A stretch of 64,000 nucleotides of DNA from Nocardia flavorosea (GCF_015477805.1 NZ_JADLQL010000002.1:62001-126000); one strand, 5' to 3'; counted from the first letter of the stretch, positions 17,132-26,545 are shown. Numbers and translations: made by a program. Notes: a model not told the origin generated them from the letters alone.

Positions 17132-18292
17132 CTACCCCTTGAGCAGGGCGCGGGACATGACGACCCGCTGGATCTGGTTGGTGCCCTCATAGATCTGGGT
17201 GATCTTGGCGTCGCGCATCATCCGCTCCACCGGGAAATCGGTGGTGTAGCCGGCGCCGCCGAACAACTGGACCGCGTTGGTGGTGACCTCCATCGCCACG
17301 TCCGAGGCGAAGCATTTGGCGGCGGCCGAGATGAAACCGAGGTTCGGCTCGCCGCGTTCGGCGCGGGCGGCGGAGGTGTAGACCATCAAACGCGCGGCTT
17401 CGATCTTCATGGCCATATCGGCGAGCATGAACTGAGTGTTCTGGAAATCGGCGATCGGCTTCCCGAACTGCTTACGGTCCTTCGTGTAGGCCAGGGCCGC
17501 GTCCAGGGCGCCCTGGGCGAGGCCGACGGCCTGCGCGCCGATGGTGGGACGGGTGTGGTCGAGAGTCTGCAGCGCGGTTTTGAAACCGGTGCCGGGTTCG
17601 CCGACGATCCGGTCGCCGGGGATCTTGCAGTTCTCGAAGTACAGTTCGGCGGTCGGTGACCCCTTGATGCCGAGTTTATGCTCGAGCGGGCCGACGACGA
17701 ACCCCTCGTCGTCCTTGTGGACCAGGAACGCCGAGATCCCGTTGGCGCCCTTGTCCGGGTCGGTCACGGCCATCACCGTGTACCAGGACGATTTGCCGCC
17801 GTTGGTGATCCAGCATTTGGACCCGTTGAGGATCCAGTCGTCACCCTCCTGCCGGGCACGGGTGCGCATTCCGGCGGCGTCCGAACCGGCTTCCCGCTCG
17901 GACAGGGCGTAACTGGCCATCTCGCCGTTGACGATATCCGGCAGCACCTTCTGCTTGAGCTCCTCGGAGCCGTTGAGGATCATGCCCATGGTGCCGAGCT
18001 TGTTCACGGCCGGGATCAGCGAGGAGGAACCGCAGACGCGGGCGACTTCCTCGATGACGATGCAGGTCGCTACGGAATCGGCGCCCTGACCACCGTATGC
18101 CTCCGGGACGTGGACAGCGTTGAAGCCCGCGGCATTGAGTGCCGCCAGGGCCTCTTCGGGGAAACGCGCATGCTCGTCGACATCCTTGGCGTGCGGCGCG
18201 ATCTCCTTCTCACAGAGAGCGCGGATGGCCGACCGCAGCTCGTCGTGGAAATCCTCCAGCTTGAACAGATCGAAATCCGGGTTTCCCGCCAT
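17132..18292 (-). CDS. fadE25: Acyl-CoA dehydrogenase
   Basis: 386 residues from ATG 18292 (AGGAG lies 8 bases upstream). It is an FAD-dependent dehydrogenase of fatty or branched acyl-CoA. ASYALSEREAGSDAAGMRTR and ITNGGKSSWYTVMAVT are the flavin- and substrate-site signatures; the C-terminal QIYEGTNQIQR holds the likely catalytic Glu. Position next to purE/purK matches M. tuberculosis fadE25. Two operator-like sites lie in its upstream region, next to a TetR gene. Confidence 0.94.
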   Translation of the reverse strand: MAGNPDFDLFKLEDFHDELRSAIRALCEKEIAPHAKDVDEHARFPEEALAALNAAGFNAVHVPEAYGGQGADSVATCIVIEEVARVCGSSSLIPAVNKLGTMGMILNGSEELKQKVLPDIVNGEMASYALSEREAGSDAAGMRTRARQEGDDWILNGSKCWITNGGKSSWYTVMAVTDPDKGANGISAFLVHKDDEGFVVGPLEHKLGIKGSPTAELYFENCKIPGDRIVGEPGTGFKTALQTLDHTRPTIGAQAVGLAQGALDAALAYTKDRKQFGKPIADFQNTQFMLADMAMKIEAARLMVYTSAARAERGEPNLGFISAAAKCFASDVAMEVTTNAVQLFGGAGYTTDFPVERMMRDAKITQIYEGTNQIQRVVMSRALLKG

Positions 18293-18329
18293 TGGGTTCA
18301 CTCCTGTTTGCCGGTGCGGTGCCACTCAT

Positions 18330-18344
18330 CGGCACTCGGTGTCA
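18330..18344. promoter_or_regulatory. Operator-like site 1 upstream of fadE25
   Basis: CGGCACTCGGTGTCA, an imperfect dyad closely matching site 2 at 18395-18409 (both contain GGCACTC, one base, then GTGTCA). Its centre is 45 bases before the fadE25 ATG. Confidence 0.5.
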
Positions 18345-18394
18345 GATCTTCCGCCACTATACCGCCTGCAAAACACCCCTTCCCAGGCGAGTGA

Positions 18395-18409
18395 TGGCAC
18401 TCAGTGTCA
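18395..18409. promoter_or_regulatory. Operator-like site 2 upstream of fadE25
   Basis: TGGCACTCAGTGTCA, a 15-base dyad with one mismatch between 7-bp arms. It overlaps the stop codon of the TetR gene and lies 65 bases from site 1, centre to centre. Confidence 0.55.
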
Positions 18410-19111
18410 ATCGCTTGCCGTCTCCGCCGAACCGCCGAGCCGCTGCTGCAGCAGTTCGGCCACCTGCCGCGCCGGCAGATCGCGCCGGAACACCGCGAGC
18501 ACCAGTTCCTCCGCATCGGCCGCGCGCCGGTCACCCCGCGGAATCGTACTCAGCTCGGCTCGCAGGTCCGCGGGTCCGGCGGCCGACTCCCCGCGAACCA
18601 TCCGGCGCAGCAGATAGTTGTGGGTGGCAGTCACCGCGGCAGTGAACTGCACTCGCGCCAGATCCGAGGAATCGGGCAGCCGATCCCGCAGAAAATCGGT
18701 GAACAACCGCTCGTAGCGGAACACCGTCACGATCTCGCGATCACGCAACGCCGGCACCCGGCGCACCACGTGATAGCGGCGCTCGGCGATATCGCGCCAG
18801 CGGGTGAACCGCTCGAAAACCTGCACCGCCGCCTCACACACCGCCTCCCACGGGTCGCCCGGCGCCTGCTGCAGGAACTCCCGCGCCGCGACCAGCTGAG
18901 CTTCGTGATCGGCGAAGATCACATCCTCTTTGGACCGGAACTGCCGGAAGAAGGTGCGCCGCGAGATACCGGCCGCCTCGGCGATCTCATCGACCGAGGT
19001 CGCCTCGTACCCCTGGTCCGCGAACAACCGCAGCGCCTCGTCCACCACACCCAACCGGAATCGGACGAGCTCGGCTGCGCCGGCCCGGCGCACGTTTTCC
19101 TCGTTGTCCAT
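18407..19111 (-). CDS. TetR-family transcriptional regulator
   Basis: 234 residues. The HTH is VVDEALRLFADQGYEATSVD/EIAEAAGISRRTFFRQFRSK. The RRTFFRxF helix is typical of regulators of lipid and steroid metabolism in actinobacteria. The C-terminal domain is all-helical (WRDIAERRYHVVRRVPALRD) with an extended acidic/basic tail. It lies between the P450 gene (30 bases upstream, same strand) and fadE25. The paired GGCACTC(A/G)GTGTCA sites at its 3' end are plausible targets (inference). Confidence 0.9.
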   Translation of the reverse strand: MDNEENVRRAGAAELVRFRLGVVDEALRLFADQGYEATSVDEIAEAAGISRRTFFRQFRSKEDVIFADHEAQLVAAREFLQQAPGDPWEAVCEAAVQVFERFTRWRDIAERRYHVVRRVPALRDREIVTVFRYERLFTDFLRDRLPDSSDLARVQFTAAVTATHNYLLRRMVRGESAAGPADLRAELSTIPRGDRRAADAEELVLAVFRRDLPARQVAELLQQRLGGSAETASD

Positions 19112-19141
19112 AGCGTCACCGTATCGAGCGGCGAAATACGG

Positions 19142-20392
19142 TCAGCGTCGCCGGTCACCGGCCAGGTGCACCTGTGCGCCACTGAACAGTAAATCGGCCG
19201 CGCGCGGCGGTACCGCCGGACCGGGCAGCTGATAGGCATCCGGGACGAGGGTGCGCAACTGGTGCAGAAATACCTCCACCGCCAGCGTCGCCGACTGCTT
19301 ACCCGGACATACGTGCGCACCGAAACCGAAGGTCAACGGCATCTTTCCGGGCCGGCGCAGGTCCAGACAGTCGGGGAAAGCCGCCGGGTCGCGGTTCGCG
19401 GCCGCGAACATCACCAGCACGGGCCCCGCCGGTAATTCGGTCCCGGAGGCGAGCGTTACCGGGCGCAATACTCGGCGTTTCCACGCGACCAACCCCGGAT
19501 CGAGCTGCAGGACCTTGGCGGCCACCTGCCCGGCCGTATCCGGGTCGGCCAGCAGATCCCACCAGACTCGCCGAGGATCGGCGAGCAGCCGCTGGACCCC
19601 CTGCTGAATACTGCCGCTCACCGTATGCACGCCGGCCGCCAGCGAGTTCGCCACCGCGGATACCGCGACCCGGCGCGGGATCCCGGCATTCCGCAACCGA
19701 GTCGCGAATCCGACGGCCCCGCTGCGCAACTCGTGATCGACGGCGCGGCCGCTCACCGTGAACAGGCGGCCCAGGGCGGCCACGGCCGCGGCGAGTTCAC
19801 GGCCGCGCATCCGCCGGCCGAGCAACCCCGACTGGGCGCCGCTCCACAGCGCGACCTGCGGCCATTCCGCGGCCGGAAGCCCTACCGCCGACCCGGTCAC
19901 CCGGGTCGCGTAGGCGATCGACAGCGCGGTCACATCCAATTCACCCGGCCCCGGGGAGAGCTCGGCGAGCGCGGCGTGGAAATGCCGCGCCATCGCCGCC
20001 GCGCGCGCCGGCTGTTCCGCGGCCGGGATCCGGAAATGACCGGCCGGGCCCGCCATGGTGTCCCACACCCGTTTGTGCAGTGCTCGATCGGTGAGATCGG
20101 CGGTCGCCTTCGCGGGTAGCGGGACCAGATGCCGGACCATGGGCGCAATCGCCCGCGCGGTGGTAGCGATCCGCGGATAACCGACCAGCGGTTCCAGGGC
20201 GTTCGCCGGCGTGATCGCAGGCGTCGCGGCCGCCAGCACCTCCCGGACGTCCTCGTACTTCCAGATCATCCGCAGTCCGCTGCTGTGCCGGTAGGAGCGC
20301 GCGGGCCAGTCGTGCAGCCGCCGGTACCGCTCATCCCGCTCGGCGAAGGACAACTCGTTCGCGGTTACCGTCGCGAAAGGAAACTCTGCCAC
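19142..20392 (-). CDS. Cytochrome P450 lacking the ExxR motif
   Basis: 416 residues from GTG 20392. The heme-ligand loop is intact: LTFGFGAHVCPGKQ. Two near-universal features are altered. In the K-helix, where E-x-x-R is expected before RLDPP-like sequence, it reads AAKVLQLDPGLVAWKRR (Lys-Val-Leu-Gln). In the I-helix, where A-G-x-(D/E)-T is expected, it reads LAAGVHTVSG. The meander RPVTLASGTELPAG and NRDPAAFPD are typical. Non-ExxR P450s are known (the CYP157 family). No ferredoxin gene is adjacent. The substrate is unknown. Confidence 0.85.
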   Translation of the reverse strand: MAEFPFATVTANELSFAERDERYRRLHDWPARSYRHSSGLRMIWKYEDVREVLAAATPAITPANALEPLVGYPRIATTARAIAPMVRHLVPLPAKATADLTDRALHKRVWDTMAGPAGHFRIPAAEQPARAAAMARHFHAALAELSPGPGELDVTALSIAYATRVTGSAVGLPAAEWPQVALWSGAQSGLLGRRMRGRELAAAVAALGRLFTVSGRAVDHELRSGAVGFATRLRNAGIPRRVAVSAVANSLAAGVHTVSGSIQQGVQRLLADPRRVWWDLLADPDTAGQVAAKVLQLDPGLVAWKRRVLRPVTLASGTELPAGPVLVMFAAANRDPAAFPDCLDLRRPGKMPLTFGFGAHVCPGKQSATLAVEVFLHQLRTLVPDAYQLPGPAVPPRAADLLFSGAQVHLAGDRRR

Positions 20393-20471
20393 CGCACTCC
20401 CGACCCGATCCGATACAGCAGTCGAATCGTAGGCGGCCGGACCGGCAGATGCTCCCGGATGCCGGGAAATC

Positions 20472-20999
20472 TCAGCCCAGCAGGCGCCGGCGCAGTGCCT
20501 CGTCCTTCTCCAGGACCATACTCTCCAGGCCGGCCTGGAACTGCTCCATCCGTTCCCGCAGCGCCGGGTCCGCGGCACCGAGAATGCGCGCGGCGAGCAG
20601 ACCCGCATTGCGGGCGCCGCCGATGGAAACCGTGGCCACCGGCACCCCCGCGGGCATCTGCACGATCGACAGCAGCGAATCCATACCGTCGAGGTATTTC
20701 AGCGGTACCGGAACACCGATCACAGGCAGCGGGGTCGCCGAAGCGACCATGCCCGGCAGATGAGCGGCCCCGCCGGCGCCCGCAATCAGGACCTGCAGGC
20801 CCCGGCCGGCGGCATCGCGGGCGTAGTCGAGCATGCGCTGCGGCGTGCGGTGCGCAGACACCACGCCGACCTCGAACCGGATTCCGAATTCCGCCAGCGC
20901 CTCGGCCGCGGCTTCCATGGTCGGCCAGTCCGAATCACTGCCCATGATCAGCCCGACCGCCGGGGAACCCGGGATACTGCCTGCCACCACGTCACTCAT
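20472..20999 (-). CDS. purE: N5-carboxyaminoimidazole ribonucleotide mutase
   Basis: 175 residues. It converts N5-CAIR to CAIR in de novo purine synthesis. Signature sequences are [52 protein letters not shown] and LPVIGVPV, with the catalytic His in SAHRTP. The ATG at 20999 overlaps the end of purK by 8 bases (ATGAGTGA), so translation is coupled. A longer frame to 21080 is rejected because it precedes all family homology. Confidence 0.97.
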   Translation of the reverse strand: MSDVVAGSIPGSPAVGLIMGSDSDWPTMEAAAEALAEFGIRFEVGVVSAHRTPQRMLDYARDAAGRGLQVLIAGAGGAAHLPGMVASATPLPVIGVPVPLKYLDGMDSLLSIVQMPAGVPVATVSIGGARNAGLLAARILGAADPALRERMEQFQAGLESMVLEKDEALRRRLLG

Positions 21000-22212
21000 G
21001 CGGATCCCATCCGTCGGTCCATACCGCGTGCGACATCCAGTGCGCCGCACGCTCGGCTCGTTCCCGCACCACGGCCACATCCTCGCCGAGCACGTTCACA
21101 TGCCCGATCTTGCGGTCCGGGCGTTCGCCCTTGCCGTACAGATGCACCTTCGCATCGGGCATCCGCGCGAACAGATGGTGCAACCGTTCGTCCATCGACA
21201 TCGCCGGCGCCTCGGGCGCACCGAGAATATTCGCCATCACGGTCACCGGGGCCAGCGGGCTGGTGTCACCGAGCGGATAATCCAGTACGGCGCGCAGATG
21301 CTGTTCGAACTGTCCGGTGCGGGCGCCGTCCATTCCCCAGTGCCCGGAGTTGTGCGGTCGCATGGCCAGTTCGTTGATCAGGATTTCGCCGGTTTCGGTC
21401 TCGAACAGTTCCACCGCCATGGCTCCGACCACCCCCAGGTCGCGGGCCAGCCGCAGGGCGAGCTCTTCGGCCTGGGCGGCGAGTTCTTCGGACAGGTCCG
21501 GGGCCGGCGCTATCACCACCGCGCATTGCCCGCGCCGCTGCACGGTTTCCACCACGGGCCAGGTCGCCGCCTGACCGTATGGCGAGCGCGCCACCATCGC
21601 CGACAGTTCCCGTTTCAGCACGACCCGGACCTCGGCCATCAGCGACACCCCGGCGCCGAGCTGCTCGGCGGCGATCTTCGCCGCCTCCGCCGCGTCGGCG
21701 GGCATCCACACACCGCGTCCGTCGTATCCGCCGCGGATCGCCTTGATGACGATGGGCCAGCCGTGTTCGTCACCGAAGCGGATCGCGTCCGCCTCGGTCT
21801 CGACCACGGTGAACGGCGGGACCGGCAGGCCGCGCGCCGACAGCTCGCTGCGCATGGCCAGCTTGTCCTGGGCGTAGCGCAGCGCCTGCGGCGGCGGCAG
21901 CACGGCGACCCCCTCGGCGACCAGCGCCTCCAGATGCTCGGTGGGAACGTGTTCGTGGTCGAAGGTCAGCGCGTGCGAACCGGTGGCGGCCCGGCGCAGG
22001 GCATCCAGATCGGTATGGCTGCCCAGTACGACATCGGGGCTGACCTGGGCGGCCGGATCGTCGGGCCGCTGCGCGAGCACCCGGAGCCGCTGCCCCAGTG
22101 CGATGGCCGCCTGATGCGTCATCCGCGCCAGCTGCCCGCCGCCGACCATGGTGACGGTCGGCATCGCCGCGGGATCGAATCTACGAGCGTTCACGTCGGT
22201 AAATACTGTCAC
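20992..22212 (-). CDS. purK: N5-carboxyaminoimidazole ribonucleotide synthase
   Basis: 406 residues, ATP-grasp enzyme that carboxylates AIR with bicarbonate and ATP; its product feeds Pur[21 protein letters not shown] marks the N-terminal domain, [20 protein letters not shown] the ATP-grasp loop, and [16 protein letters not shown] the metal site. It starts at GTG 22212, 39 bases from the divergent GtrA gene. purK is upstream of purE in a two-gene operon. Confidence 0.97.
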   Translation of the reverse strand: MTVFTDVNARRFDPAAMPTVTMVGGGQLARMTHQAAIALGQRLRVLAQRPDDPAAQVSPDVVLGSHTDLDALRRAATGSHALTFDHEHVPTEHLEALVAEGVAVLPPPQALRYAQDKLAMRSELSARGLPVPPFTVVETEADAIRFGDEHGWPIVIKAIRGGYDGRGVWMPADAAEAAKIAAEQLGAGVSLMAEVRVVLKRELSAMVARSPYGQAATWPVVETVQRRGQCAVVIAPAPDLSEELAAQAEELALRLARDLGVVGAMAVELFETETGEILINELAMRPHNSGHWGMDGARTGQFEQHLRAVLDYPLGDTSPLAPVTVMANILGAPEAPAMSMDERLHHLFARMPDAKVHLYGKGERPDRKIGHVNVLGEDVAVVRERAERAAHWMSHAVWTDGWDPHE

Positions 22213-22251
22213 GTCCAGCGCGAACGGTGGCTAGCGGTATGCTCTCGCCTT

Positions 22252-22803
22252 GTGTCAATCGTCGACGACGTGGTCCGCGTCCTTCCGCAGCCCCTGCAGG
22301 ATATTGCGTTCCGGAATCGCGAGCTGATCAAGTTCGCGATCGTCGGCGCCACCACGTTCGTCATCGACAGCGGCATCTTCTACGCCCTGAAATGGACGGT
22401 TCTGGAGGAGAAACCGGTCACGGCCAAGATCATCGCCGGTGTTATCGCGGTGATCGCCTCCTACATCCTCAACCGGGAGTGGTCGTTCAAGAACCGCGGT
22501 GGGCGGGAACGCCATCACGAGGCGCTGCTGTTCTTCGCGGTCAGCGGCGTGGGCGTCGTGCTCAGCATGCTCCCGCTCTACATCTCCCGCTATGCCTTCC
22601 AGCTGCACCAGCCCACGGTGAGCTTCATGGTGGAGAACATCGCCGATTTCATCAGCGCCTACATCATCGGCAACCTGTTGCAGATGGCGTTCCGGTTCTG
22701 GGCGATGCGGCGCTGGGTCTTCCCGGACGAGGTCGATCAGATGCTGGAAGATCTCGAAGAATACGTCGAAGAAGAACACCACCGGCGACCGCTCGGCCGC
22801 TGA
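22252..22803 (+). CDS. GtrA-family membrane protein
   Basis: 183 residues from GTG 22252, syntenic with Rv3277. Four membrane helices are visible: LIKFAIVGATTFVIDSGIFY, IIAGVIAVIASYILNREWSF (with the GtrA loop NREWSFKNRGG), LLFFAVSGVGVVLSMLPLYI and ISAYIIGNLLQMAFRFWAMR. The C-terminus is strongly acidic (EDLEEYVEEEHH). GtrA proteins help move polyprenyl-linked sugars or anchor cell-wall glycan enzymes. Confidence 0.93.
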   Translation: MSIVDDVVRVLPQPLQDIAFRNRELIKFAIVGATTFVIDSGIFYALKWTVLEEKPVTAKIIAGVIAVIASYILNREWSFKNRGGRERHHEALLFFAVSGVGVVLSMLPLYISRYAFQLHQPTVSFMVENIADFISAYIIGNLLQMAFRFWAMRRWVFPDEVDQMLEDLEEYVEEEHHRRPLGR

Positions 22804-22839
22804 CCTCGCACCGCCGCGGCCGATATCCCGCAGGCATCC

Positions 22840-24150
22840 TCAGCGGGGTTCGCCGACTCGCCGGCCGTCCATCCGCGCCGCCAGCGGTTTACCGAGAAAT
22901 ACCGCGAACAGAGCGGGGCGGCGACGCTGCAACTCCAGCCGTCCCCCGTCCGCCTCGATCAACGCGCGCGCCAGCGCCAGCCCGACCCCGGTGGATCCGG
23001 CGCCGGAGAACCCCCGATCGAAGATATGCGGCGCCAGTTCGTCGCTGACCCCGACTCCTTCGTCGGCCACCTGGACACACACCAGCGGATCGCGATCCCG
23101 GCCCGGCCGGACGGTACGCACCGAAACCGTGCAGGTCCCACCGCCGTGCATCAACGCATTGTCGACCAGTACCGTCACTGCCTCCCGCAACCGCGAACCG
23201 GTGATCGGGGCACGCAACGATTCGTCGCCGGTAAGCGACAGCACGCGCCCGGCCTCCCGGAACGGTGGTGTCCACTCGGCGACGATGCCGCGGAGTTCGT
23301 CCATCACCGGAACCGGGTCGCGGTCGGTGGCGTCCTCGTCCCGGGAGGCCCGCACCAGATCGTCGATGGCCTCGGTCAGGCGGTCGACCTGCGCCATGGC
23401 CTCGTCGGCCTCGTGCACCACCGCCGGATCGGAATGCGCGGACAGTTCGTCGAGCCGCAATCGCACCGCGGTGAGCCGGCTGCGTAACTGATGCGATACA
23501 TCGGCCACCAGGGCATGCTCGCGCTGCAACCGGCCGGCGATCTCGACGGTGGCCGAATCCAGCACATCGGAGACCCGGTCCAGTTCCTCGATACCGTGGC
23601 GGCGCGGGTCGGCGCGGAAATCTCCCATGGTGAGCCGGGCCGCGCGGGCAGCCACATCCCGGATCGGGTCGGCGACGCGGCGCGCGGTCACGATGGCGAC
23701 GGTGACGGCCGCACCGAGGGACAACGCCACGGCCAGCCCCACCCCGGCCACCGCCTGCCGCTGCCGGGCCTTCATCGGCGTCGCGGGAACCTCGAGCCGC
23801 AAGGACCCCTCGGTGCCCATCGACAACGATTCCACCAGCGGATCGTCGACGGCGATCGCACCGATCTCCACCGTCGCCGCGTTGTCCTCCGGCGACGGAT
23901 ACACGATCGTCAGCCGGCCGCCCTCCGGCACGAGCGGCCCTACCGTGCGCAGATCCAAACCGCCGTAGATCACGCCGGTGCCGCGTTCCTGACCGATGAC
24001 CTCGGTGGAGATCTGTTCCAGCCGGCCGCGCAGATCGTTGCGAGTGATGTCCTCGACCCACAGCCAGGCGGTATAGGTGAGTGGGATCCCGAGCACCACC
24101 GTGGTCAGCATCAGCACGGTCAGCATCGACCGCAGAATCCGGCGCCGCAC
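22840..24150 (-). CDS. Sensor histidine kinase
   Basis: 436 residues. N-terminal helix LTVLMLTTVVLGIPLTYTAW, a periplasmic domain of about 100 residues, a second helix VAGVGLAVALSLGAAVTVAI, HAMP (about 157-207), phospho-acceptor HALVADVSHQLRSRL with His220, N-box VTVLVDNALMHGG, G1 VADEGVGVS and G2 STGVGLALARALIEADGG. It starts with GTG one base after the response-regulator stop, so the pair is one operon and one pathway. The inserted position between purK/GtrA and the PH gene differs from M. tuberculosis. Confidence 0.95.
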   Translation of the reverse strand: MRRRILRSMLTVLMLTTVVLGIPLTYTAWLWVEDITRNDLRGRLEQISTEVIGQERGTGVIYGGLDLRTVGPLVPEGGRLTIVYPSPEDNAATVEIGAIAVDDPLVESLSMGTEGSLRLEVPATPMKARQRQAVAGVGLAVALSLGAAVTVAIVTARRVADPIRDVAARAARLTMGDFRADPRRHGIEELDRVSDVLDSATVEIAGRLQREHALVADVSHQLRSRLTAVRLRLDELSAHSDPAVVHEADEAMAQVDRLTEAIDDLVRASRDEDATDRDPVPVMDELRGIVAEWTPPFREAGRVLSLTGDESLRAPITGSRLREAVTVLVDNALMHGGGTCTVSVRTVRPGRDRDPLVCVQVADEGVGVSDELAPHIFDRGFSGAGSTGVGLALARALIEADGGRLELQRRRPALFAVFLGKPLAARMDGRRVGEPR

Positions 24151-24151
24151 G

Positions 24152-24829
24152 TCAGTCGGTGTTCAACCGGAAACCGACACCGCGCACGGTGACGATCCGC
24201 CGTTCCGCCATCGGGCCCTCGTCCCCGATCTTGCGCCGCAACCAGGACATATGCATATCCAGGGTTTTGGAACCCCGTAGCTCGGCGTCCCCCCACACCT
24301 CCCGCAGAATGGTTTCGCGCGACACCACCTGCCCCGCCCGGTCGATCAATACCTTGAGCAGCTCGTACTCCTTGTTCGCCAGCCCGACTTCCACCCCGTT
24401 GACCAGCACCCGCCGGGCCGCCGGTTCCAGCCGGATCCCGCCGACTTCCACCGTGTCGTCCCCGATCCCGCTGCGCCGCAGCAGGGCGCGCACTCGGGCC
24501 AGCAGTTCGGCCAGCCGAAACGGTTTACCGACGTAATCGTCGGCGCCGGCGTCGAGGCCGACCACGAAATCCACCTCGTCGGTGCGGGCAGTGAGCATCA
24601 GCACCGCCATCTCGGCGCCGCGGGCGCGAACCTGCCGGCACACCTCCAGACCGTCCATTCCCGGCAGTCCCAAATCGAGAATCAGCAGGTCATGGTGCCC
24701 TTCCAGAGCCCGGTCGAGCACCGCGGGACCGAAACTCTCCACGGTCACCGAATACCCCTCGCGGCCCAGCGCCCGCGACAATGGCGCGGCGATGGCCTCG
24801 TCGTCTTCGCCCAGCAGTACGGCGGTCAT
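24152..24829 (-). CDS. OmpR-family response regulator
   Basis: 225 residues. The receiver domain has the acidic pocket (GEDDE), phospho-acceptor Asp52 in LLILDLGLPGMDG and the conserved Lys in DDYVGKPF. The C-terminal winged helix is LANKEYELLKVLIDRAGQVV and LDMHMSWLRRKIGD. It is the first gene of the two-component operon. No cognate signal is evident. Confidence 0.95.
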   Translation of the reverse strand: MTAVLLGEDDEAIAAPLSRALGREGYSVTVESFGPAVLDRALEGHHDLLILDLGLPGMDGLEVCRQVRARGAEMAVLMLTARTDEVDFVVGLDAGADDYVGKPFRLAELLARVRALLRRSGIGDDTVEVGGIRLEPAARRVLVNGVEVGLANKEYELLKVLIDRAGQVVSRETILREVWGDAELRGSKTLDMHMSWLRRKIGDEGPMAERRIVTVRGVGFRLNTD

Positions 24830-24868
24830 GCGAACAAGGTTACGGTCCGCCGATCTTGCGACCGGTTC

Positions 24869-25381
24869 TCAGTAGCCGCCGTGCCGCGGCGCAGCCTCGA
24901 AAACCTGGTGGTACAGCAGTGCGTGCACCTGTTCCACTTTCGGAATATCGGAGTACTCCAACGGTTCCTCCGAGGACGAACCGATGATCAACTCACCGGT
25001 CCCGAACATCCGGTCCACCAGACCGTGCCGGAACTGGACACTGGAGATCCGGCTCATCGGGATATCGAGACCGCTGTGCGTGAGCACACCTTCGCGCACC
25101 AGCACACGGCGGTCGGTGACGATGAAATGCGTCGATCGCCAGTCCAGGATCGGCCCCACACTCCGCCAGGCCAGCACGGCCAGCCAGATCGCCAGGATCA
25201 ACAACAGCAGCACCGAACGCGTCGACCCCTCGGTGGTACGCGACACCAGACCACCCAGGAAACCGGCCAGCGCGGTCGCGACGATGAGCGTGGTGACGGG
25301 CCACAACAACATCTTCCAATGGGGGTGGGTGTGCAGGATCAGCTCCTCGTCGGGCGCCAGCGCATCCTCCGGATAACCCAT
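24869..25381 (-). CDS. Membrane protein with bacterial PH domain
   Basis: 170 residues, syntenic with Rv3278c. The N-terminus LAPDEELILHTHPHWKMLLW is followed by two membrane helices (VTTLIVATALAGFLGG; VLLLLILAIWLAVLAW) and a bPH2 domain (YdbT type): THFIVTDRRVLVREGVLTHS and MSRISSVQFRHGLVDRMFGT. Such proteins sit in the inner membrane with the PH domain in the cytosol; the function is unknown. Confidence 0.9.
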   Translation of the reverse strand: MGYPEDALAPDEELILHTHPHWKMLLWPVTTLIVATALAGFLGGLVSRTTEGSTRSVLLLLILAIWLAVLAWRSVGPILDWRSTHFIVTDRRVLVREGVLTHSGLDIPMSRISSVQFRHGLVDRMFGTGELIIGSSSEEPLEYSDIPKVEQVHALLYHQVFEAAPRHGGY

Positions 25382-25447
25382 GACCGCACATTACCGCCGC
25401 GAGCCCGGGTCTCCGCCTGCGACGCGGGTTTGCGGGTCATTCGGCGC

Positions 25448-26245
25448 TCAGTTCGGGCGCAAGTGGGTGATATCGCCGGCGGAAACCGCTTCCTCGCCGA
25501 TCAGCAACCGGCCCGCCGAATCGATATCGCGAGCGATACCGGTGAGCAGCCCGTCACCCGGAAGTTCGGCGCGGACCGGCGTACCGAGCGTCGCGCACCG
25601 CTCCCGATAGGCGGCGGCGAGATCGCCGGTGTCCCAATCCGCGTCGCACCAGGCGGTATAGCGGTTGGCAAATTCCGTCAGCAGCGCCAAGACCAAGGCG
25701 GTGCGGTCGGGATCGGGCACATCGCAGAGAATGAGCGAAGTCGCATGCGGGACGGGCAGTTCGTCGGCACCGAGACTCACGTTGACACCGACCCCCATCA
25801 CCACGGCCGGTCGCGGACCCCCGGCCGTGGCCTCGGTGAGAATCCCCGCGATTTTGCGCCCCTCGACCAGCACGTCGTTGGGCCATTTCAGCGCGGCCGG
25901 CACACCGGTCGTCGAACGCAGCGCATCGACCACGGCCGTGCCGGTGAGCAGCGGCAGCCAGCCGAGCAGTTCAGGATCCAGGCCGTCGGTCCGGACGAGC
26001 AGCGAAAGTGAGATCTGCGCACGCGGCGGACTGGACCAGGGCCGGGCGAGCCGGCCGCGCCCTTGCTCTTGAGCCTCTGCGACCAGCACGATCCGATCGG
26101 CTTCCGGATCCTCGGCCCGCGCGAGTAGATCCGCGTTGGTGGAGCCGGTCGACTCGATCACATCGATCCCGGTGAAGAACTTCAGTTCCGGGGTTTCGGT
26201 GAGCGCGCGCCGCAAACGTTCGATATCCAACGGAGGCCTGTCCAC
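25448..26245 (-). CDS. birA: Biotin--[acetyl-CoA carboxylase] ligase
   Basis: 265 residues. It activates biotin with ATP and attaches it to the Lys of biotin carriers, here most likely AccA3 encoded 6 kb away. Catalytic loop QEQGRGRLARPWSSPP, substrate Lys motif AALKWPNDVLVEGRKIAGIL, and VVMGVGVNVSLG. No N-terminal DNA-binding domain is present, so it is not a repressor (group I ligase). It sits back to back with accD5, as in mycobacteria. Confidence 0.96.
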   Translation of the reverse strand: MDRPPLDIERLRRALTETPELKFFTGIDVIESTGSTNADLLARAEDPEADRIVLVAEAQEQGRGRLARPWSSPPRAQISLSLLVRTDGLDPELLGWLPLLTGTAVVDALRSTTGVPAALKWPNDVLVEGRKIAGILTEATAGGPRPAVVMGVGVNVSLGADELPVPHATSLILCDVPDPDRTALVLALLTEFANRYTAWCDADWDTGDLAAAYRERCATLGTPVRAELPGDGLLTGIARDIDSAGRLLIGEEAVSAGDITHLRPN

Positions 26246-26362
26246 TCGGGGCAGGGTACTGGGTCGGCTTGCGCGGCGGCGCGCGCGGTCTCGAGGGGCG
26301 GATCATTGTTCGCATCCGCCCTGTGTGGTGGTATCCGGACCTTCCGTGAAGGGATGGGAGAG

Positions 26363-26545
26363 TTATCCAGCGAGGTCGAAATGCTCGGCGGAAGCCGGGC
26401 GGGAGATATCTTCGGGTTCTGATTCTTCGGGTACGGATTCGGTTTCGGGAACCTGTTCGGTGAACGTCGGTTCCGGCTCGGCCGCGCGCCGCGTGAATGC
26501 CACGGCTTCCGGATACTGTCCGGTGCGAGTCGTCCAGTGCCACAT
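26363..26545 (-). CDS. Small acidic hypothetical protein
   Basis: 60 residues from ATG 26545, behind a strong GGGGAGG 11 bases upstream. The N-terminus is WHWTTRTGQYPEAVAFTRRA; the C-terminal half is Glu/Pro/Ser-rich (ESVPEESEPEDISRP). No family recognised. It lies alone between birA and the divergent accD5; GC-rich third positions are weak support. Confidence 0.4.
   Translation of the reverse strand: MWHWTTRTGQYPEAVAFTRRAAEPEPTFTEQVPETESVPEESEPEDISRPASAEHFDLAG

Noticed and set aside
20833-22251. Long plus-strand extension of the GtrA frame opposite purK
   Set aside because: The first 470 codons are a purK shadow; the real protein starts at GTG 22252.
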